Source of the DNA: Paraburkholderia sp. C35
GTDB taxonomy: Bacteria > Pseudomonadota > Gammaproteobacteria > Burkholderiales > Burkholderiaceae
DNA length: 62,913 nucleotides
Reading direction: 5' to 3'
Assembly (NCBI RefSeq): GCF_003121405.1
Contig: NZ_QBUY01000049.1
Span: 1 to 62,913 of the forward strand
Below are positions 8,991-17,400 of this stretch, in pieces. The position numbers and the translations under genes are program-made. The stretch's first letter is position 1. Each line of letters opens with the position of its first letter. The notes beneath the pieces were generated by a model, which was not told where the DNA came from, made no database searches, and saw only the letters and a program-made list of their open reading frames with translations.

Positions 8991-9314
8991 ATGTTCTTCC
9001 ATCGTCTTTCGCGTCGACCGTCCTCACAGACGGGGCGCCTGGCCGCGCTCGCAGTCGCGGCCCTGCTCTGCGTTGCGCCCGCCGCCATCGACCGGCCGGC
9101 GCACGCCGCTACCGCAAACAGCGAGATCCAGGTCTCGCTCACCATCTACGACATCTGCACGATGAACACGGATGCCGCGCAGCCGCAGGTCGCCTGCTCG
9201 GCAGGTGCGCCGTTCCGCGTCTACAAGGACGACTATTTCGCGCAGCAGGACGCCCAGACGCCAGCCGTTTTTGCCGCCAGTTCATACGGCAGTTCGGTAG
9301 AAATTGCTTTCTAA
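8991..9314 (+). CDS. Small secreted protein, possible shortened spore-coat-U-like subunit
   Basis: A 107-residue product with a basic N terminus and hydrophobic core (about residues 17-32), probably a Sec signal peptide ending AHA-ATAN. The mature part (SEIQVSLTIYDICTMNTD, PQVACSAGAPFRVYK, SYGSSVEIAF) has the two cysteines and strand pattern of the first half of a spore-coat-U pilin domain plus a terminal strand, but lacks the rest. It sits 176 bp before the pilin gene on the same strand, so it probably belongs to the pilus cluster. No clear Shine-Dalgarno precedes ATG 8991. It could be a minor subunit, an assembly factor or a decayed pilin. Confidence 0.65.
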   Translation: MFFHRLSRRPSSQTGRLAALAVAALLCVAPAAIDRPAHAATANSEIQVSLTIYDICTMNTDAAQPQVACSAGAPFRVYKDDYFAQQDAQTPAVFAASSYGSSVEIAF

Positions 9315-9427
9315 CAAACCGCATAAAATTCGCACAATCTGCGACAAAACACGCAATTAGCATACGTTTGTCCAATTTTTCGGCAAAAACTAACAAATAG
9401 TTACATCTTCATACAATAGGCGCTCCC

Positions 9428-9433
9428 TATAAT
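9428..9433 (+). promoter_or_regulatory. Candidate -10 element for the pilin gene
   Basis: A perfect TATAAT lies 58 bp upstream of the pilin start, in an AT-rich stretch (9320-9435) that contrasts with the surrounding high-GC sequence. A matching -35 at 17-bp spacing is weak (ATCTTC), so an activator may be needed. A strong ribosome-binding site (CGAGGAGAT) precedes ATG 9491. Confidence 0.4.
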
Positions 9434-9490
9434 CGAATCGTCGCCTTAAAAAGCGCACATAGCGCTTGGAGGCTCCGAGGAGATATCCGA

Positions 9491-10000
9491 ATGCGCTGGC
9501 GCAACCTGATTGTCCCGACCTTGTCTGTCGCGTTGGCTGCCGCACCTGTCGTCCCCTTCAACGCGAATGCCGCAACCCGTCAGACCACCTTCACCGTCAC
9601 GCTGACCCTGCAGACCGACTGCCAGATCTCCGCGACGAATCTCAACTTCGGTACCTCCGGCGTGATCGCCGCGAACATCGACCAGACCAGTACGCTGAGC
9701 GTCACCTGCTCGAACGGTGCGCCGTACACGGTCGGACTCGACGCCGGCTCGGTGACGGGCTCGACGGTCGCGAACCGGCTGCTCGGCGGAACGGGTACGC
9801 CCGTGCCGACTGTCGCCTTCCAGCTCTATCGCGATTCGGCGCGTTCGCTCACGTGGGGCCAGACAGTCGGCACCGATACGGCTGCCGGCACAGGCACAGG
9901 CGCCGCACAAACGCTGACCGTGTACGGGCGCGTCGCGCCGCAGAACACGCCGGCGGCGGGCACCTATACCTCGACCGTCACCGCCACCGTCACTTTCTGA
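9491..10000 (+). CDS. Spore-coat-U domain pilin, CsuA/B-like
   Basis: A 169-residue secreted protein, probably the major subunit of an archaic chaperone-usher pilus. A signal peptide covers about residues 1-27 (cleavage near NANA-ATRQ). The mature domain has the SCPU pattern: FTVTLTLQTDCQISATNLNF, a second cysteine in SVTCSNGAPYTVGL (disulphide with the first), FQLYRDSARSLTWGQ, and the C-terminal strand AGTYTSTVTATVTF. The chaperone gene starts four bases after its stop codon, marking the start of a tightly packed operon. It is the only full-length single-domain pilin in the cluster. Confidence 0.88.
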   Translation: MRWRNLIVPTLSVALAAAPVVPFNANAATRQTTFTVTLTLQTDCQISATNLNFGTSGVIAANIDQTSTLSVTCSNGAPYTVGLDAGSVTGSTVANRLLGGTGTPVPTVAFQLYRDSARSLTWGQTVGTDTAAGTGTGAAQTLTVYGRVAPQNTPAAGTYTSTVTATVTF

Positions 10001-10004
10001 CGCG

Positions 10005-10853
10005 ATGACAGGTTCGTTCAACCGGGCCGCGCGGCGGCTCGCGGGGGAGGCTTTGCGCCGCATCCAGCCGATGGCAGCGGCCCTGTGCTGCATCGGCCTC
10101 ATGCATGTGAGCCTGGCCGACGCCGCCGCGCTGCAGGTCACGCCCATCCGGCTCGACCTCGCTGCCGACCGCCCCGCTGCCGTGCTCACGCTGCACAACG
10201 TCGGCACGACGCCGCTCAACGCGCAGGTCCGCGTGTTCGCGTGGAGCCAGACCGCCGACGAAGATCATCTCGAACGCACCGACAACATCGTGGCGAGTCC
10301 GCCTATCGTTCAGGTCTTGCCGGGCGCGGATCAGACCGTGCGGATCCTGCGCGTCGCGAAAGGCGATGTGAGCGGCGAGGAAACCTACCGCCTGCTGATC
10401 GACGAAATCCCGAATGGCCAGGGCGCCGACGCGACTGGCGTACGAATGCAGTTGCGCTATTCGGTGCCTGTGTTCGTCGGCGCGCAACTCGATGCCAAGC
10501 CGCCCGCGCTGCAATTCGTGCTCGAGCGCACGGCGGCTGGCCTCACTGCGCCGACGGCACAACCTGCGCCCACGCAGGCAGCGCTGATGCTGCGCGCCGT
10601 GAACCGCGACGCGACCCACGCGCAATTGAGCAAGGTGAAGCTGACCTGGCACGACGGCCAGTCGACACTGCTGTCGCCCGGTCTGCTCGGCTACGCGCTG
10701 CCGCACGCGACGCGCCGCTGGCCCGTCGTGAACGCGCCCGCCGATGCCAGCGAGGCGACCTTGTCGGCGGTGGTCAATGGGCAGCCGGTGACAGCGCGCA
10801 TCCGCGTGGAGTCCGACGCCGCGGCGCCTGCCGGCGGCACGCCCGCACGTTGA
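10005..10853 (+). CDS. Periplasmic pilus chaperone, CsuC/PapD-like
   Basis: A 282-residue periplasmic chaperone that would cap pilins and deliver them to the usher. After a signal sequence (residues 1-40, ending SLADA) comes an immunoglobulin-like domain (LQVTPIRLDLAADRPAAVLT, LHNVGTTPLNAQVRVFAW, PPIVQVLPGADQTVRIL, ETYRLLIDEIP) and a second domain ending VTARIRVES. The VRIL and YRLLIDEIP blocks are typical of FGL-type/archaic chaperones. ATG 10005 follows the pilin stop directly; an internal ATG at 10071 would give a shorter signal peptide and is a possible alternative. The usher gene follows 10 bp later. Confidence 0.88.
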   Translation: MTGSFNRAARRLAGEALRRIQPMAAALCCIGLMHVSLADAAALQVTPIRLDLAADRPAAVLTLHNVGTTPLNAQVRVFAWSQTADEDHLERTDNIVASPPIVQVLPGADQTVRILRVAKGDVSGEETYRLLIDEIPNGQGADATGVRMQLRYSVPVFVGAQLDAKPPALQFVLERTAAGLTAPTAQPAPTQAALMLRAVNRDATHAQLSKVKLTWHDGQSTLLSPGLLGYALPHATRRWPVVNAPADASEATLSAVVNGQPVTARIRVESDAAAPAGGTPAR

Positions 10854-10863
10854 CGGCGGATCG

Positions 10864-13422
10864 ATGCCATGGCGCCGGCGACACGCTGCGATCTACAGCG
10901 CCTGTACGGGCATCGCGTTCCCGCTGATGTGCGCGCAGGCGTGGAGCGCGCCGCCCGATGCCAGTACCGTGATCACGACCGCGAGCACGACCGCGCCGCC
11001 GCTCACGCTTGCCGCGCAGCCGATGTCCGCCTCGCCGCGCGACGCAACGGCATCGCCCACGCCGACGTCGCCCGTGAACGGCAACGTCTATCTCGAAGTG
11101 ATGATCAACGGCGAATCGACGAAGGAGATCGCGCACTTCGTGGTGACGGATGCAATGATCTACACGACGCTGGGTGAACTGCGCGACGTCGGCATTCGCA
11201 CCGACGATCTGCCGCCGCCCGGCAAGGACGGCCTGATCCCGCTCGGCACGATTCCGGGGCTGCGCTACACGTACCGGCCCGAGCATCAGCAGATCGATCT
11301 GCAGGTCACCGATGCGCGCCGCCAGCCCGCGACGCTCGAAAACAATCCCGCGCGGCCGCCCGTGTCGGCGAGCGGCACGGGGCTCGTGATCAACTACGAG
11401 TTCAGCGCGCAGACCAACTCGCCGACGCAATACGGCCTCTACAGCGAGGAGCGCTTCTTCTATCCGGGTGGCCTGCTCGACAACACAGGCACGGCGTACT
11501 GGTATCACAACCTGCATCGCTATGTGCGGCTCGATACCACGTGGAGTCATTCAAATCCGGACACGCTCATCACCACGCGCGTCGGCGACACGATCTCTTC
11601 GTCGCTGACCTGGACGCGCCCGGTGCGCATGGGCGGCGCGCAGATGTCGCGCGATTTCACGCTGCGGCCCGACCTCATCACCTATCCGGTGCCGACGCTG
11701 GCGGGCACGTCCGCGGTGCCGAGCGCCGTCGATCTGTACGTGAACAACGTGCGCCAGTTCAGCGGTTCCGCGCCGTCCGGGCCATTCGTCATCAACGCCG
11801 TGCCTGCCATCAACGGCGCGGGTGAAGCGGTGATCGTCACGCGCGACGTGCTCGGCCGCAGCGTGATGACGACGGTGCCGCTCTACATCGATTCGCGCCT
11901 GCTCGCGCCAGGCCTCACCGATTTCTCCGTCGAAGCAGGCTTCCTGCGCCGCTCGTACGCGCTCAGTTCATTCGACTACGCGGGTGATCCTTCGCTATCC
12001 GTATCGTTCCGGCACGGACTCACGTCGCGCATCACACTCGAAACGCACGGCGAAGCGACGCGCGATGTCTACAACGCAGGCGTCGGCGCGCTCTTCGAAG
12101 CAGGCAACGCGGGCGTGCTCAACTTTGCGATAGCGGGCAGCGCAGGCAATGGCGGCGATGGGCAACTCGCTCGCAACGTGCCTGTGGCCGGCATATCGAA
12201 CACGACGGGCGTGCCGATCGGCATCGGCTTTGTCGAAGGCACGACCAACACCTCGCCGGGCGGCGTGGTGCCGACAGCGGGCGGCAGCGGCGCGCAATTC
12301 TCGGCTGGCTGGCAATGGCATCTGCCGTCGCTATCCATCGATCTGCAGGCGCAGCACGCGACGCCGCACTACAGCGATCTCGCGTCGGCGGAAGGCACGC
12401 CCGTGCCGCGCACCACGTACCGTGCGACGGTCGCCGTGCCGTTTCGCCTGTTCGGATCGTCGAGCACGGCGAGCGCGAGTCTCGTCGGACTCGACGATCC
12501 GTACTACGGCAATTCGCGCATCGGCTCGCTCGCGTGGACCACGACGCTGCCCGCCAGCACGTCGCTGTCCGCAAGCGTCTATCACGACTTCGGCGACACG
12601 GGTAACACCGGCGTGTTCGTCGCGCTGAGTTTCGTGCTGGGCAATTCGGTCAATGCGAGCGTGAATGCCGGCACCGATCACGGCAAGCCGCTGTTCGGCG
12701 CAGCCGTCACACGCACGCCCGACTATGGCGGCGGTCTCGGCTGGCAGGTGCAGACGTCGCGTCAGAACGGTGAGCAGCAATCGGTCGGACAGGCCACGTG
12801 GCGCGGCCGTTACGGCGATCTGATCGGCAGTGTGGTGAACGTCGGTTCACGTACCTATGGCGAAGTGGATGCATCGGGATCGCTTGTTCTGATGGCGGGC
12901 GATGTGCTCGCAGGCCGCCGCATCGACGATGCCTTCGCACTCGTCTCCACCGACGGCGTACCGAACGTGCCCGTGCTGCATGAAAACCGCGTGATCGGCG
13001 AAACGAACGGCGCGGGGCATCTGCTGGTGCCCGATCTTGTCGCCTACGAGCCGAACCATCTCGCCATCGATCCGCTCGACCTGCCCGCCGATACCTCCGT
13101 CGCGACCACGCGCCTGAATCTCGCGCCGCAATCGCGTGCCGGCGTGCTCGCACGCTTCCCGTTGCGCGATTTCACAGGCGCGCAGCTGATCGTCGTCGAT
13201 TCGACGGGCAAGCCGTTGCCGCCAGGCGCCGTGCTGACGCAGAGTGAAACGGGCAAACGCTACGTGGTGGGCTACGACGGCCTCGCGTTCATCGACGACA
13301 TGCGCCCGCAGAACGCCTTCACTGCGACGTCGGCGCAAGGTCCGTGCGAAGTGGATGTGCCGTTCGAGCGCAAAGGCAGCGGCCTGCCGACGCTCGGCCC
13401 GTTCACCTGCAAGGCGCCCTGA
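10864..13422 (+). CDS. Outer-membrane usher, CsuD-like (FimD/PapC family)
   Basis: An 852-residue outer-membrane pore that assembles pilus subunits. After the signal peptide comes an N-terminal periplasmic domain (NVYLEVMINGESTKEIAHF). A long beta-barrel follows, with family blocks such as FSAQTNSPTQYGLYSEERFF, RTTLITTRVGDT-like strands, VDLYVNNVRQFSG (the plug/middle domain) and VPLYIDSRLLAPGLTDFSVE. C-terminal domains include LLVPDLVAYEPNHLAIDPLD. The length is typical. The stop codon is three bases before the next start. Confidence 0.92.
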   Translation: MPWRRRHAAIYSACTGIAFPLMCAQAWSAPPDASTVITTASTTAPPLTLAAQPMSASPRDATASPTPTSPVNGNVYLEVMINGESTKEIAHFVVTDAMIYTTLGELRDVGIRTDDLPPPGKDGLIPLGTIPGLRYTYRPEHQQIDLQVTDARRQPATLENNPARPPVSASGTGLVINYEFSAQTNSPTQYGLYSEERFFYPGGLLDNTGTAYWYHNLHRYVRLDTTWSHSNPDTLITTRVGDTISSSLTWTRPVRMGGAQMSRDFTLRPDLITYPVPTLAGTSAVPSAVDLYVNNVRQFSGSAPSGPFVINAVPAINGAGEAVIVTRDVLGRSVMTTVPLYIDSRLLAPGLTDFSVEAGFLRRSYALSSFDYAGDPSLSVSFRHGLTSRITLETHGEATRDVYNAGVGALFEAGNAGVLNFAIAGSAGNGGDGQLARNVPVAGISNTTGVPIGIGFVEGTTNTSPGGVVPTAGGSGAQFSAGWQWHLPSLSIDLQAQHATPHYSDLASAEGTPVPRTTYRATVAVPFRLFGSSSTASASLVGLDDPYYGNSRIGSLAWTTTLPASTSLSASVYHDFGDTGNTGVFVALSFVLGNSVNASVNAGTDHGKPLFGAAVTRTPDYGGGLGWQVQTSRQNGEQQSVGQATWRGRYGDLIGSVVNVGSRTYGEVDASGSLVLMAGDVLAGRRIDDAFALVSTDGVPNVPVLHENRVIGETNGAGHLLVPDLVAYEPNHLAIDPLDLPADTSVATTRLNLAPQSRAGVLARFPLRDFTGAQLIVVDSTGKPLPPGAVLTQSETGKRYVVGYDGLAFIDDMRPQNAFTATSAQGPCEVDVPFERKGSGLPTLGPFTCKAP

Positions 13423-13424
13423 TC

Positions 13425-14393
13425 ATGAAGCGCGCGTTCTGGCTCGTTCTGCTCGTCGCGTGGCTCGCGTGGGTGCCGCGGCCTGCGTTCGCGCAGACCT
13501 GCAACGCCGTCGCGTCGAGCCTGAGCTTCGGCCCGATCAGCCCGGTGGCGGGCACGGCGGCGACGGCGTCATCGACGATCACGATCAACTGCACGAACAT
13601 GGGATTGCTGCCCGTGCGTGCGTGCGTGAACCTCGGCACCGGCAGCGGCGGCAGCAGCTACCTGCCACGCATCGCGCTGAACGGCACCAGCCAGTTGCAG
13701 TACAACCTGTACACGACCTCCGCCGCCGGCACCGTGTGGGGTTCGCGTGGTTCGAGCACGTATTCGCCCGTGGCCGTCGATGTCGTGCAGACGGGACTGA
13801 CGGGCACGGGTTCCGCGACGCTCACCGTCTATGGCCGCGTGCCTGCATCGCAACCCGGCCTCGTCGCGGGCACTTACACATCGATGTTCGCCGGCACGCT
13901 GCAGGCCGAGCTCGACTATGCCGCGTATCTGCTGATCGCGCCGTCATGCGCATCGCTGACGTCGCCGAGCAGCACGTTCAGCTTTACGGTCGGTGCGAGT
14001 GTGATCAACGACTGCACGATCGCGGCGACCAACATCAACTTCGGCACGGCAGGCGTGCTCAGCACGACGCTCACGGCAACGGGGACGCTGACCGTCGCGT
14101 GCACGAACGACGACGTGTATTCGATTGCGATTTCGGCGGGTGCGGGCAGCGGTGCAACGGTCGGCGATCGCGTGATGACGCGCAGCGGCGGCACTGACCG
14201 GATTCACTATCAGCTTTATCAGAATGCGAGCTACTCGTTGCCGTGGGGCGACGGCACGAACGGCACCACTGCGCTCACCGGCACGGGGACGGGATCGTCG
14301 CAGAGCGTGACGGTCTTCGCGCGCGTGCTGCCGCAAACCACGCCGCAAGCAGGCACCTACATCGACACCGTGATCGCGACGATCACCTATTGA
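13425..14393 (+). CDS. Two-domain spore-coat-U tip adhesin, CsuE-like
   Basis: A 322-residue secreted protein with two tandem SCPU domains, the layout of the CsuE tip adhesin. ATG 13425 follows the usher stop after two bases and begins a good signal peptide (MKRAFWLVLLVAWLAWVPRP, cut after AFAQ). Domain 1 spans about 26-165 (CNAVASSLSFGPISPV) and domain 2 about 170-322 (NDCTIAATNINFGTAG, ending GTYIDTVIATITY). The C-terminal strand of domain 2 would insert into the next subunit. It ends the plus-strand operon, 15 bp from the end of the convergent giant kinase gene, with no clear terminator between them. Confidence 0.87.
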   Translation: MKRAFWLVLLVAWLAWVPRPAFAQTCNAVASSLSFGPISPVAGTAATASSTITINCTNMGLLPVRACVNLGTGSGGSSYLPRIALNGTSQLQYNLYTTSAAGTVWGSRGSSTYSPVAVDVVQTGLTGTGSATLTVYGRVPASQPGLVAGTYTSMFAGTLQAELDYAAYLLIAPSCASLTSPSSTFSFTVGASVINDCTIAATNINFGTAGVLSTTLTATGTLTVACTNDDVYSIAISAGAGSGATVGDRVMTRSGGTDRIHYQLYQNASYSLPWGDGTNGTTALTGTGTGSSQSVTVFARVLPQTTPQAGTYIDTVIATITY

Positions 14394-14408
14394 GCCCCGC
14401 GCCCCCCT

Positions 14409-17400
14409 TCAATCGACACACGTGCGCAATGCGTTGATGAGATCGAGCGGATCGTACGGTTTGCGCAGTTGCGCGGCATCGTTGAGTTGCGCGCGTTGCT
14501 GCGGCGACAACCCCGCGTCGGCGCCCGTGACAAAAATCACGTGCAGGCCGGGCTGACGCGCTTTGGCATCGATAGCCAGATCGACACCCGATGCACCCGC
14601 GAGTCCCACATCCGTCAGCAGCACGTCGAAGTCGCGCTCACCGAGCAACTGCGACGCCTGTTCGATGTCCTGCGCTTCCGCAACCTCCAGCCCGAAGGTG
14701 CGCAACAGTTCCGCCGTGCTGACGCGCACCAGTTCATCGTCCTCGACGAACAGGATGCGCAGGTGACGGATCGCATCGAAGGTCTCGTTGTTGTGCCGGT
14801 CGGCGAAGCGGACGGTCTGCGAATCTTCCGCGTGTAACGTCACGCCGCCGTCGGGCCGCGCGTATTGCACGCGCAGCGCATGCTGGATCTTGCGCGCGAG
14901 CGCTTCCTGCGAATAAGGCTTGCTCAACAGTTCGACGCCTTCGTCCAGCCGTCCGGCATGCACGATTGCGTTATCTGTGTAGCCCGAGGTGAACAGCACG
15001 GCAATGCCGGGCTGACGTTCGCGCGATTTGCGCGCCAGCTCGGTGCTGCGCAGCGGTCCCGGCATCACGACATCGGTGAACAGCAGATTGATCGGCACAC
15101 CGCTTTCGACAATCGCGAGCGCGCTTTGCGCATCTTTCGCCTTGAGCACGCGATAGCCAAGCGCAGCCAGCATTTCGACGACCGTCGTGCGCACGTCCTC
15201 ATCGTCCTCGACGACGAGAATGGTTTCCGCGCCGCCTTTCGCCGGACCGGCATCGATGTCGGTTTCGAGATCTTCTTCATCGCGCACGCGCGGCAGGTAC
15301 AGGCGGATCGTCGTGCCGTGTCCCATTTCGCTATAGATCTTCACGTGCCCGCCCGACTGCTTGACGAAGCCGTACACCATGCTCAGGCCCAAACCCGTGC
15401 CTTGTCCTTCGGGCTTGGTGGTGAAGAACGGCTCGAACACGTGCTCCTGCACGTCGGCGGACATGCCCGAACCCGTATCGGTGACGGCGACCATCACGTA
15501 CTGGCCTGGCGTGACATCGGCGTGGCGCTTTGCGTAGGTGTCGTCGAGCGATGCGTTGCCCGCTTCGATGGTCAGCTTGCCGTGGCCGTCCATCGCATCG
15601 CGCGCGTTGATCGCGAGATTGAGCAGCGCGTTTTCCACCTGAAACGGATCGACCAGCGTGTTCCACAAACCGCCCGACACAACAGTTTCGATCTCGATGC
15701 CGTCGCCGAGAGCGCGCCGCAGCATATCGTCGAGACCGCGCACGAAGCGTCCGAGGTTCACCACCTTCGGCGCGAGCGGCTGACGGCGGCCGAACGCGAG
15801 CAGTTGCGACGCCAGCTTCGCGCCGCGCGCCACGCCCGCCAGCGCATTGCGCACGCGCTGCGCGGGCCGCTCGATGCCGGCGACGTCGTCGGCGAGCAGT
15901 TGCAGATTGCCGCCGATCACCTGCAGCAGGTTATTGAAGTCGTGCGCGACGCCGCCCGTCAGCTTGCCGATGGCTTCCATCTTCTGCGCGACGCGCAATG
16001 CTTCTTCCGCGTGACGCAGCGCTTCCTGGGTTTCGCGATCGCTCGTCACGTCGCGGCCCACGCCGTGGATGCGTTCCGTATCGGGATCGAGCGACAGCGT
16101 CCACGCGATCCAGCGCCACGTGCCGTCGATATGCTTCAGCCGGTTCTCGAAACGCATCGGCGCGCCCGTGCGGCGCAACTCGTCGAGATTCGCTCTGACC
16201 ATCGCGTGATCGTCGGTGTGAATCAGCGAGAAGTACGACTGCAACGCGAGCCAGTGCATGTCGTGGCCGAGCACGCGCGTCCACGACGGGCTGATGCGCT
16301 GCAACTCGCCGTTGAAGCCCGCGACCACCAGCAGGTCTTCGCTGAAGTCCCACAGACGGTCGCGATCGGCGACGGCTTCGAGCACGCGTGCTTCGAGCGT
16401 TTCGTTCAGTTCGCGCAGCGCGTTTTGCGCCTTGGTCCGCTCTGCGATCTCGCGTTGCGCGGCCTGATACAGACGCGCGTTGTCGATGGCCGTCGCGGCC
16501 TGCGCGGCAATCCCTTCGACGAGGCGCTCGGCGCGTGCCGTGAACATGCCCGGCATCGGATGGCCGAAGAACAGGCCGCCGAGCACTTCCCCCGTGCGCG
16601 AGACCACGGGCGCGGCGAGATAGCTGCGCACCTTCAGATGGCCTTCGGGCATGCCGCGATGGGGCGGATTGCGCCCGTAGCGCGGGTCTTTCGTGATGTC
16701 GTCGGAACGCACGATGCCGTCGCCGTTGAAGGTCGGCGCGAACACCGACGTGTTGCGCGGCATCGGAAACTTCGCGAACGAATCTTTCGGCACGCCCGAG
16801 AGCGTGTACAGCATGTAGCTGCCGCCCTTATCGTCCATCACGTTATAGAAGAACGAGCCGAATGCGGCGCCCGTCAGTTCGGTCGCGGCGTCCACCACGA
16901 CCTGCACGGCGCGGTTCAGATCGAGCTCGGCCGCCACCACCGTGCCGACGCGATTGAGGATTTCGAGCGTGCGCGATTCCTCGCGCAGACGATTGCCGGT
17001 TTCGCGCCGCAAGCGCGCAAGCTGCAGATTGCCGGCCACGCGCGCGAGCAGTTCGCGCGCCGCAAACGGCTTGATCAGATAATCGTCCGCACCCGATTCG
17101 AGGCCGCCCACTTTCGCTTCTTCACCCGCACGCGCCGACAGCAGCAGCACGGGCGTCTCGCGCAGATCGGCGTCGTCGCGCAGTTTGCGCAGCAGGCCGA
17201 AGCCGTCGAGCTTCGGCATCATCACATCCGACACGATCAGATCGGGCTGCACCTCGCGCGCGGCCGCAAGCGCGGCTTCACCGTCAGCGGCGACATGCAC
17301 TTCGTGGCCCGCCGCCGACAGAATGCGCCGCATGTAATCGCGCAGATCGGCGTTGTCGTCGACCACCAGCAGCTTGCCTGCCGGCTCGCCGTTCGCGTTG

